Assembly: GCF_937425535.1 (NCBI RefSeq)
Contig: NZ_OW485601.1
Location: forward strand, 301,001-365,000
Direction of reading: 5' to 3'
Length of the DNA stretch: 64,000 nucleotides
Origin: Rhodovastum atsumiense
Lineage (GTDB): Bacteria; Pseudomonadota; Alphaproteobacteria; Acetobacterales; Acetobacteraceae
This document shows, one piece after another, positions 1 through 8,395 of this stretch. The position numbers were made by a program, and so were the translations under genes. The stretch's first letter is position 1, and every line of letters starts with the position of its first letter. The notes beneath the pieces were generated by a model. It ran no database searches. It had not been told where the DNA came from and saw only the letters and a program-made list of their open reading frames with translations.

Positions 1-459
1 TGGCATGCCCGCCGGCGTCGGGGCGCGATAGCGCCGGCCGCAACCGCGACACCGTCCGCCGAACACCTCGACCCGCGTCACCTCCGGGCGCACGGCGGGA
101 AGGTCGACGTGGTCGTAGCGCTCGCGGCACTGCTGCGCCGTCTCGGCCACGGCCGCCCCGCAATGCGGGCAGGCCTCGACCAGGCAGCGTTCCGTCTGAT
201 CGGGCGTGTCCGCCAGCGGCCGCGCCGCCCCAGGTCGCGAGGGGCGGGGTTTGCGCGACCGCTTCCGCTCCCGGTTCTTGTGCCCCGGGCCATCCTGGGA
301 CGGCGGAAGGCTGGAATTCGACGACGTCTTCCGCGGTTTGCCGACCAGCGCTTCCAACTCGGCGATCCGTGCCGCCATGCGCTCAATCAGCGCCGCCTGC
401 TCCAACAGCAGCGCGTCCTTTTCAGCCTCAGTCAGCCGGATGCGAGGAGGGGTCGGCAT
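1..459 (-). CDS. IS66 family transposase, N-terminal part (runs off left edge)
   Basis: This minus-strand frame is open from an ATG at 459 to base 1 without a stop, giving 153 codons of a longer gene. It begins MPTPPRIRLTEAEKD, followed by a coiled segment, an SSNSSLPPSQDGP stretch and a basic RERKRSRKPRPSRPG linker. It then has the paired-cysteine knuckles CPHCG and CRGCGRRY that make up the zinc-binding DNA-recognition part of IS66-type transposases. The catalytic DDE domain would lie outside the window. The IS boundaries cannot be placed here. The family call rests on this domain order; activity cannot be judged. Confidence 0.8.
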   Translation of the reverse strand, partial: MPTPPRIRLTEAEKDALLLEQAALIERMAARIAELEALVGKPRKTSSNSSLPPSQDGPGHKNRERKRSRKPRPSRPGAARPLADTPDQTERCLVEACPHCGAAVAETAQQCRERYDHVDLPAVRPEVTRVEVFGGRCRGCGRRYRAPTPAGMP

Positions 460-575
460 CCAGATTTTGATTCATATCTCCGGCATTATGGAGCTGCCGC
501 CACGAGCGAAATCAGCCTTGTACTCCTGCCGGGCTTCTGGCAGGAAAGGGTTGGGATCATTGCAGGTGGCTGGCC

Positions 576-1472
576 ATGGCGCAACATTTCCTGCTTTCCG
601 CGGCGGCACGCTCGCTCAGTACGGCGAAGGTCATGCGCATGTCGGATAGCGGCGTGGTGAACGTGTTCGTGCGCCTCCGCTGGCCTGAAACCGACGGCAA
701 GCCGGTCTGCCCTGGCTGCGGCTGCATGATCTGCTACGCCTGCCCGAGATCACCGGACCGGCCGCGCTGGCGTTGCAAAGCGTGCCGCGGCGATTTCTCC
801 ATTACTTCGGGGACGCTGTTTGCGCACCACAAGCTGCCGTTGCGCACCTATCTGCTGGCCGTCGTCGCGTTCTGCAACGAGGTCAAGGGCCACAGCATGC
901 TCGCGCTCTCCCGTGAGCTCGATGTCCAGCATAAGACGGCATTCGTCCTGGCGCACAAAATGCGCGAGGCAATGGCGTCCAGCACGAAGGCGTTGCGCAT
1001 CGGCGGTGCAGGACGTGAGGTCGAGCTCGACGGCGCCTATTTCGGCGGCCATGTCCGGCCAGCCAATCTAGCGGCGAACCGGGTCGACCGGCGACTCGCC
1101 GAGAACCAGTCGGGCAAGCGCCAGGTCGTCGTGGTGATGCGCGAACGCCGCGGCCCCACGCTGGTGCAGGTGGTGCCGGCCGAGGAAGCTGTGCTGCCGA
1201 TCATTTCCCAGCGGATCGCCCAAGCCACCGAGCTGCATGCCGACGAGAGCCCGGCCTGGAACAGGCTGCATGCCCACTTTCCGATGCGGCGTGTCAACCA
1301 CCAGGAGGGCTATAGCATCGGGGGCGCCTGCACCAACGGCGCGGAGTCCTATTTTTCCCGTCTGCGCCGCAGCGAGCTGGGGCACCACCACCACATCGCC
1401 GGGCCGTATCTCCTCCGCTATGCCCAGGAAGCCGCCTGGCGGGAAGACGCGCGGCGGTGCGTGTCAACGTAG
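576..1472 (+). CDS. IS1595 family (ISXO2-like) transposase, C-terminus probably shortened
   Basis: The 298-residue product shows the IS1595 layout. An N-terminal zinc ribbon (CPGC ... CKAC) is followed by a DDE-type nuclease core with ELDGAYFGG, HADESPAWN and NHQEGYS, and then the conserved TNGAESYFSRLRRSELGHHHH block. Family members usually continue some 25-30 residues past the AQEAAWRED region; here the frame stops soon after it, so the C-terminus looks cut or altered. The true start may lie downstream of 576, because the first 15-20 residues do not resemble the family. No convincing terminal inverted repeats were identified. Confidence 0.8.
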   Translation: MAQHFLLSAAARSLSTAKVMRMSDSGVVNVFVRLRWPETDGKPVCPGCGCMICYACPRSPDRPRWRCKACRGDFSITSGTLFAHHKLPLRTYLLAVVAFCNEVKGHSMLALSRELDVQHKTAFVLAHKMREAMASSTKALRIGGAGREVELDGAYFGGHVRPANLAANRVDRRLAENQSGKRQVVVVMRERRGPTLVQVVPAEEAVLPIISQRIAQATELHADESPAWNRLHAHFPMRRVNHQEGYSIGGACTNGAESYFSRLRRSELGHHHHIAGPYLLRYAQEAAWREDARRCVST

Positions 1473-1543
1473 TTGCCGCTTGTCTCTCGTAACGAATATT
1501 CCCCTATCCCGACTGTGCTGACGGTGCGTGGTTCGGATGTGGC

Positions 1544-1868
1544 TCACCTCCAACCAGGGCTGAGCCTGGCCACGGGGCTCGCTGCGGGGAAGGTCCGGTG
1601 CTCGCCGTTCTCGCCATGCTCGCAGTGCTGCGCGTGGCTCCGAGCGGCTCTGCTCCTCTCTTCCCCTTCGCTGCGCGCCGTGGCCGGGGCACTGCCAGGT
1701 CGGGACGGGAAAGCAGGTGCACCGATCGAACCGGAAAGCGGGATTTTTGAGACGGCGAGCTGGATGGCCGTGTCGCGCTCCGGGTTCAGCGTGACTGCGC
1801 CGATCGGGGTCCAGTTGCGGGTGTGCCGGCTCCAGCGCCGGGGGTTGCGTTCGCGCGCCGCCTGATAG
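1544..1868 (-). pseudogene. IS3 family transposase OrfB, C-terminal fragment
   Basis: Read on the minus strand, this frame resumes with YQAARERNPRRW and RNWTPIGAVTLNPER, the typical tail of an IS3-type OrfB. It continues the frame of the OrfB segment that ends near 3690, and the codons for YQA occur at both junctions, as expected of a target-site duplication. The frame stays open to 1544, but the IS3 coding part probably ends near 1740. The fragment is separated from the rest of its gene by about 1.8 kb of inserted DNA, so it is not functional. Confidence 0.7.
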
Positions 1869-1927
1869 GGACTGCGTATTCCGACGAAAACAGCCGGCGA
1901 TTCCGATCGAAGCCAGCCACCTGTTCC

Positions 1928-3660
1928 GGGCTCTCCCGCACTTTGTGTGGAGTGGTGGTGAAGGTGGGGCCGGATCCCCATTTATGAGGCTGGCTGTAAC
2001 CCCCGGAGTTCCTTGTCCAAACGCATTTTGCCGCTGATCCCGCCCGGCCTCATGGTTGAGCGGGTCGTGCCGTCCCCCGACCGGATCACCATCGTCACTA
2101 CGCCGCGCGCCCCGACCGCGGCCTGTCCGACCTGTGGACAGACCTCTGCCCGTGTCCACGCCCGCTACCAGCGGCGTCTGCAGGACCTGCCATGGCAAGG
2201 CCATCCGGCCGTGCTTCTGGTTCGGGTTCGCCGCTTCCGCTGCGCCAATCCGATCTGCACGCGCCAGACCTTTGCCGAGCCGCTGGGAGCCGTCGCCGTC
2301 CGCTCGGCACGCCGCACCGCGCGCCTGGGCGAGGTTCAGTGCCAACTCAGCCTCGGTCTCGGTGGCGAGGCCGGGGCACGGATAGCTGGGCGGCTGGCCA
2401 TGCCGGTCAGCCCCGATACGCTGCTGCGCCTGGTTCATCGCGCCGCGGTTCCCCAACCTCCACCGCCCCGCGTCCTGGCGGTGGATGACTGGGCGTTTCG
2501 GCGTGGTCAGAACTACGGAACCATCCTGGTCGACCTGGAGCGCAACAAGGTTGTGGACCTGCTGCCCGACCGCGAAACCGGCACGCTCTCGGCCTGGCTA
2601 CGGCGCCACAATGGAATCGAGATTGTCGCGCGTGACCGCGCCGGCGCCTATGCCGACGGCGTACGGCAAGGCGCACCGGATGCATTGCAAGTCGCGGATC
2701 GGTGGCACCTCCTCCGTAATCTCGGCGAAGCCCTGCAGGGTGGAGTTGATCGGCGTCGTGGTGCTGTCCGTCGGGCCGCAAACGCTGTCTCCGAAAAAGT
2801 CGCCATTCCAACGGAGGCTGAACCGAGACAGGCGACGCGCGAGGAGCGCCTGCGGGCGGACCGACGCGACCACCGTCGTCTTCGCTACGAGGAGATGGTC
2901 CGGCTGCATCAGCTGGGCCTGCCCGGTCGCGCCATCGGCCGTGCTGTCGGCGCCAGCCTACCTACGGTCTATCGCTGGCTGAAGACTGGAGGGCCCCCCA
3001 CACACAACAAGCCGGAGCAGCCGCGAAACATCGGGCCGCACGAAGCCTATCTCGCCCGCCGCTGGGCGGAGGGATGCCGCAACGGCGCACAGCTCTGGCG
3101 TGAACTCCGCGCCCAGGGTTACCGTGGCGGTATGCGCAGCGTCGTGCGGTGGACCACGCAACAGCGCCGCCAGGAGGGCACGGGAGAAGCGGAGACGGTC
3201 CGTCGCATCTCGGCGTGGCCCGCACCGTCGTCCCGCCGTTGCGCGCGTATCCTCGGCACCCCACCCGACCGGCTCGACGACACGGAGAGGGCCTTTCTCG
3301 CTCATCTCGCCGGCATCGCACCCGACCTGATCCGCGCTGGTGAACTGGCCATCGCGTTCGCCGACCTGCTGCGCGAACGGAGCCCTGATGGCAGCAGTGC
3401 CGATGCCGCGCTGGAGAAATGGATGGAGATGGCGCGTGGAAGCCTGCTGGGCGGCTTTGTCCGTGGCCTTGAGCGCGACAGGGAGGCCGTGGTTGCCGCC
3501 ATCTCCACGCCCTGGAGCACCAGCCCTGCAGAAGGACAGATTACACGGCTGAAGGCGATCAAGCGCGCCATGTACGGCCGCGCTGGTTTCCACCTGTTGC
3601 GACAGCGCGTTCTGATGGCCGCATGACCGGAAACGAACCACACAAAGTGCGGGAGAGCCC
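1928..3660. mobile_element. Complete ISL3 family insertion sequence
   Basis: The element is 1733 bp and has perfect 23-bp terminal inverted repeats at 1928-1950 and 3638-3660. They begin GGGCTCTCCC, the usual start of ISL3 ends. It carries one full-length transposase gene on the plus strand. The family normally makes 8-bp target duplications, but the flanking octamers here differ (CCTGTTCC at 1920-1927, AGAATCAC at 3661-3668). This suggests that recombination or deletion removed the original flank. Confidence 0.85.
2013..3626 (+). CDS. ISL3 family transposase
   Basis: The 537-residue protein starts at a TTG preceded by a GGAG. It has the N-terminal zinc-binding region (CPTCGQTSARVHARY ... 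CANPICTRQTF), the DDE core beginning VLAVDDWAFRRGQNYGTILVDLE, ADRWHLLRNL, an HTH-like insertion (PGRAIGRAVGASLPTVYRW) and the C-terminal STSPAEGQITRLKAIKRAMYGRAGF block. Length and motifs match an intact ISL3 transposase. It lies alone inside the 23-bp inverted repeats of its element and looks potentially active. Confidence 0.92.
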   Translation: MSKRILPLIPPGLMVERVVPSPDRITIVTTPRAPTAACPTCGQTSARVHARYQRRLQDLPWQGHPAVLLVRVRRFRCANPICTRQTFAEPLGAVAVRSARRTARLGEVQCQLSLGLGGEAGARIAGRLAMPVSPDTLLRLVHRAAVPQPPPPRVLAVDDWAFRRGQNYGTILVDLERNKVVDLLPDRETGTLSAWLRRHNGIEIVARDRAGAYADGVRQGAPDALQVADRWHLLRNLGEALQGGVDRRRGAVRRAANAVSEKVAIPTEAEPRQATREERLRADRRDHRRLRYEEMVRLHQLGLPGRAIGRAVGASLPTVYRWLKTGGPPTHNKPEQPRNIGPHEAYLARRWAEGCRNGAQLWRELRAQGYRGGMRSVVRWTTQQRRQEGTGEAETVRRISAWPAPSSRRCARILGTPPDRLDDTERAFLAHLAGIAPDLIRAGELAIAFADLLRERSPDGSSADAALEKWMEMARGSLLGGFVRGLERDREAVVAAISTPWSTSPAEGQITRLKAIKRAMYGRAGFHLLRQRVLMAA

Positions 3661-3689
3661 AGAATCACTGGCTGCTTTGCGTCGGAATA

Positions 3690-4652
3690 CGCCTGATAGA
3701 CGGCATGACGGGTGCCAAGCAGGCGGCGATCCTCACCGGCATGGCGCTGGGCGGGGGTGATGTAGCGGATGCCGCTGTGCCGATGCTCGTGGTTGTACCA
3801 CTGCACGAACCACACCGCCCATTCCCGCGCCGCCGCGAGGTCGACGAATCCCGCCACCGGGAACTCGGGGCGGTATTTGGCGGTGCGAAACAGCGCCTCG
3901 GCGAAGGCGTTGTCGTCGCTCACCCGCGGGCGCGAGTAGGAAGGGCAGATGCCCAGCCAGTGCAGCATCGCCAGCACCGTGGTCGCCTTCAGCGTGGCGC
4001 CGTTGTCGCCGTGCAGCACCGGCCGGGTCGGCATCGCATGCACCCCTTCCGCCAATGCCGTGCGCCGGACCAGATGGGCGGCGTGCTCGGCGGTGTCGCT
4101 GTCATGCACCTCGAAGCCGACGATCTTGCGGCTGTAGAGGTCGAGGATCAGGTACAGATAGAACCAGCGGCCCTGCACCGTGGCCGGCAGGAACGTCACG
4201 TCCCAGCACCACACCTCGCCGGGGCGGCTGGCGACGTGCGTGGTCGGCGGGCGCGAGGCCCTCGGCAGGTTGGCCCGGCCGCGACGCTTCATCTGGTCAT
4301 GGGCGCGCAGCACCCGATGAAAGCTCGATTCGCTGGCGATGTAGACCCCCTCGTCGGCCAGCATCGGGACGATCCGCGCCGGCGGCAGGTCAGCGAACCG
4401 CTTCTCGTTGGCCACTGCCACGATCCGCGCCCGCTCCTCGGCGCTCAGCGCCTGCGCGGGCACCGGGCGTTCAGCCTGCGGCCGGCGATCGACGTGCACC
4501 CCGCCCGCCGCCGTATCTGCGCCGGCGCGCCACCGCTGCCGTGTCCGCGGATCGATGCCCGCCTCGGCACAGGCCACGCGCAGCCGCGCCCCGGCCGCAT
4601 GCGCCCGGGCAACCTCCTCCAGCAGGGTTTGGCAGTCTTCCCGCGAGGTCAT
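3690..4652 (-). pseudogene. IS3 family transposase OrfB, N-terminal and catalytic part
   Basis: The ATG at 4652 overlaps the OrfA stop in an ATGA, the usual OrfA-OrfB coupling. The frame encodes a helical N-terminus and then the integrase core with WCWDVTFLP, HGDNGATLKA and NAFAEALFRT, which supply the D, D and E of the active site. It continues to the HSGIRYITPAQRH region and breaks after VYQA near 3690, where the IS21-like end was inserted. Its C-terminus lies at 1544-1868. The open frame continues into the inserted DNA, but those residues are not transposase. Confidence 0.85.
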
Positions 4653-5158
4653 GCGTCCTCGCCGTCCCCGAAGACCGCCGCCAGTTTTCCCCGCATCACC
4701 AGCAAGGCCGTGGTCTCCGCCAGCGCCTTGTCCTTCCGATGCAACTCCCGCTCCAACTCCTTGATCCGCCGCCGGTCCTGCCGGGTGTCGGCGACACTGC
4801 CGCCGCGCGGCTCGCCCAGCCCGGCCATGGCGTCGCGCTTCCAGCGCTCCAGGTCCGCCCCGTAGAGCCCGTGCTCCCGGCACCAGGCGCTGCGGCTCGC
4901 CTCGTCCAGCGACGCCGTGGCGATCACCGCTTCCAGCCGCGCCGCCGACGTCCATCGTTCCGCACCACCCGGCCCCGCGCCAGATTCGGCCAACGCCGTC
5001 GCCCGCCACCGCTCCAGCGTCGCCACGCTCACGCCCACCTCACGCGACACCGCCTCCGCCGCCGCGCTCTCCGGCGGCAGCAGTCGTGCCACCACCCGTC
5101 GCTTGTACGCCTCTCCGTATCGAGCCAATGCCCTCGTCCCGCGCCCCCATCGCCTCAT
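4649..5158 (-). CDS. IS3 family transposase OrfA
   Basis: The 169-residue protein begins MRRWGRGTRALARYGEAYKRRVV and has a helix-turn-helix (SREVGVSVATLERWR). It ends with a predicted leucine-zipper coiled coil (RIKELERELHRKDKALAETTALL). It fits the DNA-binding partner that is fused with OrfB by frameshifting in IS3 elements. It overlaps OrfB by four bases. OrfA is intact, but the element is inactivated because OrfB is split. Confidence 0.85.
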   Translation of the reverse strand: MRRWGRGTRALARYGEAYKRRVVARLLPPESAAAEAVSREVGVSVATLERWRATALAESGAGPGGAERWTSAARLEAVIATASLDEASRSAWCREHGLYGADLERWKRDAMAGLGEPRGGSVADTRQDRRRIKELERELHRKDKALAETTALLVMRGKLAAVFGDGEDA

Positions 5159-5274
5159 CCTATCCAGGCGGCAACTTCAGTGACACAGGGGGCGCGGCGC
5201 GTCAGCAACGGCGAGCAGGTGCATGGGGTGGTCCGCCTGGCTTTGCGGGGCCGGCCATCGATCGACTTCTGCGG

Positions 5275-5730
5275 CTATTGGCAGCGTTCCCGGGCGGCCT
5301 GACGTACCCGCCATCTGACCACGCCGGCGGTCTCGACCCGCTCGATCGTGTCCTTGGCGCGGTTGAGCGATGCCAGAACGATCTTCTGGATCAAGGCGTG
5401 CTGGCAATCGTCGCTGAGCGAAATGCTCTTCAGCTCCGTCATCCGCTCGACCACCTCGCGCGTCGTCATCGGCTGCGGCGCATCGCGCAGCACGTCGTAG
5501 ATCAGCCGAAGGCATTCACCAGGGCGGAACCAGGCATTGCATCGCCGCCGCTGTCGAGGGCCGATCTCCTCGGGCCGGGTTTCCGGATCGAACAGCCGCA
5601 TGGTGACATCGAGATGCATCAGGGCAGCGCGGTGCTCGCCCAGCTCCCGCTCCAGGCCTTTCACCAGCCCCGCCAACTCGGAGCGCTTGTCACGCAATAC
5701 ACGGATGACATGCTGCTCGGCCACCGCCAC
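5275..5730 (-). CDS. Conserved hypothetical protein, coiled-coil plus winged-helix-like
   Basis: The 151-residue product begins MAVAEQHVIRVLRDKRSELAG. Residues 10-45 are charged and heptad-like, consistent with a coiled coil. This is followed by a basic RQRRRCNAWFRPGE segment and a region (LIYDVLRDAPQPMTTREVVERM) resembling a winged-helix domain. Amphipathic composition and codon use argue for a real gene, although it sits between IS fragments. I do not recognise a named family. It may be cargo of a former mobile element. Confidence 0.6.
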   Translation of the reverse strand: MAVAEQHVIRVLRDKRSELAGLVKGLERELGEHRAALMHLDVTMRLFDPETRPEEIGPRQRRRCNAWFRPGECLRLIYDVLRDAPQPMTTREVVERMTELKSISLSDDCQHALIQKIVLASLNRAKDTIERVETAGVVRWRVRQAARERCQ

Positions 5731-5825
5731 TCTCCTTCCGCATACCAGTGGGACGAGAGTAGATAGCCGATCTCAGAACGCGAACCGGCCAGCGGTGGCT
5801 TGTGCTACATGATACCGCAATGATA

Positions 5826-5929
5826 GGCTGTAGCTGCCGCCGCACCAGCGCCTTCCCAGCAGCATCAATCCCGTGGACCTGGAAGACATTCTTTGCCAGA
5901 TCCAACCCGATCGTTGTCACCTCGCTCAC
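5826..5929 (-). pseudogene. IS110 family transposase, N-terminal stub
   Basis: From a GTG at 5929 the frame reads SEVTTIGLDLAKNVFQVHG and DAAGKALVRRQL, the strongly conserved start of IS110 transposases with the first acidic residue of the DEDD nuclease. The similarity ends after about 34 residues and the frame then runs into unrelated sequence. It is a remnant with no catalytic capacity. Confidence 0.75.
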
Positions 5930-6174
5930 CGGTCGCTCCCATGGTGGTCCCTTCGACTGCCGCAGCTTCCCACAACTCAGACAGGAAGGAAGGGCCGTCC
6001 ACCACATCACCTCAGTAAACCGAACCTCCATTCGTTCATGAGGCATGCCCTTCTCGGCGATGATTTCATCCTGACAAGCAAATGGACTTTTTAAACTGCT
6101 CGATTGTTTGTTCGGCCATGGCATGACGGCGTGCAGCTTTAACTCGGACACGTAGGTCCAAAGGATGTCAGAAA

Positions 6175-7311
6175 CTATGCAATAACAGACTCTGCAGATT
6201 CCCGCTTGCCTTTTCGCTCGCCGATTTTATCGATAACAAGCGGCAGGGGATCGCCAAGCGCCTGCCACAAACTGCCGCGCGTAGCAGCCGAACGCAGCGG
6301 GCGTGCGTCAAACCGTAGGAACCGACGCAGCGCCACGCCGAGCGGATAAAAGATGCCGTCCACCAGATCGGGAACCGCAGCGACAGCCGTTGGTTCGATC
6401 GCGGCATCCAGTCCAATCGCAACGAAGTTCAGACCACACCAGTGCGCCGCATCCACGGACGCCCAGAAGCGTGGGTTGCATTCAATCAGTCGGATGCCGC
6501 CGTCACGGAGATCCGTACGAGCGTCGAAATGAGCCACTCCAGTGAAGCGCGAAGCTTCCACGATACGCCCGACTAAGTTGGTCAGCATGGAATGGTCGCA
6601 GAACACGATTGCATCTTCGATGCGTCGCTGCACTGCTGCTGCCAGCACTCGCCCATCGACAGCCAGGACACTGCAATCGATATCGTCGCCAGGAATGAAG
6701 GACTGTGCGATAAGGTTACCGTAACGATAGCCTGGATTCCCGATTACCCGCTGTTCAAGATCCGCGGCAGAGTGTGCGATCACCACGCCGTCCATATTGC
6801 CCTGGTCCGTCGGCTTGACCACCAATGGGTAGCCAAACCGGGTCCCTAAAGCCGCCGCCGCTAAACAGGTTTTGTCACCGACCCAAATGGTCTGAGGAAC
6901 CGGCACATCAATACTTTTACAAAAACAATAAAAATTCCATTTTTCCGCAAGCATGTCGAAGCTTCGTGCGTCAGGCAACGGAAACACTGGCACCCTCAGG
7001 CCAGGCGCCACCCGTATCAGGGCCCGTGTGGACCAGTAATCACCCGGAAGAACAACGGATGCCCCCGTGCATTGAACTGCGTCCTCGACTGCGGCGGCGA
7101 ACGATTCAAATGGTCCATTCGAAGGTATGTCAGTCAAGGTGAAGCTGGCAGTGTAACGGGAATGGCGCAGGTGCGCTGCCTGCGGCCCGCCAAGGATATG
7201 AACGCGCAGCCCGGCACCAATACAACAATGAAGCACTTTCAAAGCGATACCGGACTGCTCGGCAACCATCAGCACGTCACGCACGGGCAGCCTGATCCGC
7301 ATCGTTGCCAT
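6175..7311 (-). CDS. ATP-grasp domain protein in the exopolysaccharide locus
   Basis: From the ATG at 7311 the protein has 378 residues. An N-terminal Rossmann-like part (VRDVLMVAEQSGIALKVLHC) is followed by an ATP-grasp fold: YPLVVKPTDQGNMDGVV holds the ATP-binding lysine, and GGIRLIECNPRFWASVDAAHWCG holds the metal-binding glutamate and asparagine. Enzymes of this type join a carboxylate to an amine or another nucleophile; the substrate cannot be told. It probably modifies a polysaccharide building block. The longer open frame up to 7722 reads into a degraded ISL3 transposase, so the upstream start was rejected. Confidence 0.8.
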   Translation of the reverse strand: MATMRIRLPVRDVLMVAEQSGIALKVLHCCIGAGLRVHILGGPQAAHLRHSRYTASFTLTDIPSNGPFESFAAAVEDAVQCTGASVVLPGDYWSTRALIRVAPGLRVPVFPLPDARSFDMLAEKWNFYCFCKSIDVPVPQTIWVGDKTCLAAAALGTRFGYPLVVKPTDQGNMDGVVIAHSAADLEQRVIGNPGYRYGNLIAQSFIPGDDIDCSVLAVDGRVLAAAVQRRIEDAIVFCDHSMLTNLVGRIVEASRFTGVAHFDARTDLRDGGIRLIECNPRFWASVDAAHWCGLNFVAIGLDAAIEPTAVAAVPDLVDGIFYPLGVALRRFLRFDARPLRSAATRGSLWQALGDPLPLVIDKIGERKGKRESAESVIA

Positions 7312-7429
7312 TTTGCATCCTGCATTTTGGGTTCCCAGGACATCATCCTGTCCGTTAGTTATACCCCTGTTCACGCGAGAATCCGAAAATTCGGGATTGT
7401 GTAGCAGGCACCACCAATGAATGAGCAGG

Positions 7430-8215
7430 TCTCCGGATCCCGGACAGTTGGATAAGGTTGGCCCAACCAGACAAGGAACGAGCGGATAGGTGGGCAATGG
7501 AAGCGCTGCACGGCGTCGAGCAAGGTGGCACTGGCGTTTTCCATCAGATACCACCGGACGGCCACCTGCATCGCATTGGGGCAATGCCATGGTAGCCGCC
7601 TGGGCGTAGGCACACACGTAGCCGCGTGTGATCATGGTGATTCCGGCGCACCGGCCAAACCATGCCCGCACGGTCTCAACCGTGCGATCGGAAAGAAGAT
7701 CAATGATGCGGTGTCGTTTCATATCACAAATGATGAACCCGTGGCAGTGCCCACGGCGCCAGGCCGGTCCTCAAGGCGGATCACTCGGGGCGCTGGGTGA
7801 GATGCGAGCGGGGCCGTACGAACCAGGCGCAGCAGGGTGTCATCGCCGATCGGCATGGCAAGTCGCGCCGCCAACCGCGCTCCCGGCTCGCCGCCCAGCG
7901 ACAGTGCGATCTGCCGTTGGCTGTTTGCAAGCCGCATGGTTCGCCGCGCCCTGACCGCGGCGAGTTCAGGCAGCCGTTCGGCAAAGATCCAACGGAACAG
8001 CTTGGGGTGTCACAGCGGAAGGGCCGGCCCCGCACCTGAAGGCCAGCAACATGGTCCTGAAGCGGCAAATCGGCCAGGGTACGGAGATAGCGGCTGTGCT
8101 GCCGTCTCGACCGCCTGCCACAGTCAGGACACGGCGCGGATGCCAACTTCACGTCGGCATGAAGGGTGATGTCGTCGGGAATGAGCAGAACCGGACGGAC
8201 GGAAAGCCTCGGCAG
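7430..8215 (-). pseudogene. ISL3 family transposase, degraded and frameshifted
   Basis: Three minus-strand frames in succession give consecutive parts of one ISL3 transposase. First comes the zinc-binding N-terminus (CPDCGRRSRRQHSRYLRTLADLP), then RQIALSLGGEPGARLAARLAMPIGDDTLLRL, then HRIIDLLSDRTVETVRAWFG and YLMENASATLLDAVQR. At least three frameshifts separate them and the C-terminal half is missing. The remnant differs in sequence from the intact copy at 1928-3660. It lies between the ATP-grasp gene and the flippase gene. Confidence 0.75.
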
Positions 8216-8229
8216 AAAAGCCGGGAAAA

Positions 8230-8390
8230 GAAAAGGGCGACTTGTAGGTTCAAAACGGCAAAGATGCAGCCCATATATGGCAACTGCACCAGAGCATCCA
8301 ACCCATCTGCACGGAAGACGCGGAAGAACCCTTTTGAAGCCGAACCACAAAAGGCCGTCCCCCACATCACCTCACAGTCTCTGACAACCA
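8230..8390. repeat. ISL3 left-end region, copy 1 (diverged copy near 22.4 kb)
   Basis: This segment upstream of the degraded transposase resembles 22364-22490. Both contain AAAAGGGC, ACG(G/C)CAAAGATGC, an ATATGG(A/C)A(A/T)CT stretch and CGAACCACA(A/G)A in the same order and spacing. Both seem to be the non-coding end of related ISL3 elements. Identity is partial, so they are old or from different elements. Confidence 0.5.
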
Positions 8391-8395
8391 TCGGA

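Larger units (their letters stand above)
1859..3699. mobile_element. IS21-like element remnant (termini only) inserted in IS3 orfB
   Basis: The insertion into the IS3 transposase gene is bounded by a 10-base direct repeat, CGCCTGATAG, at 1859-1868 and 3690-3699. Just inside lie inverted ends: CGTATTCCGACG plus a near copy of AAAACAGCC at about 1875-1895, and its complement at about 3670-3691. Repeats of this type are characteristic of IS21-like termini. No istA or istB gene remains, because the interior is occupied by an ISL3 element. The assignment to IS21 is an inference from the end sequences. Confidence 0.55.

Noticed and set aside
1464-2456. Minus-strand frame of 330 codons crossing the IS3 tail and the ISL3 start
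   Set aside because: It joins two unrelated elements across an IS end and is out of frame with the IS3 transposase.
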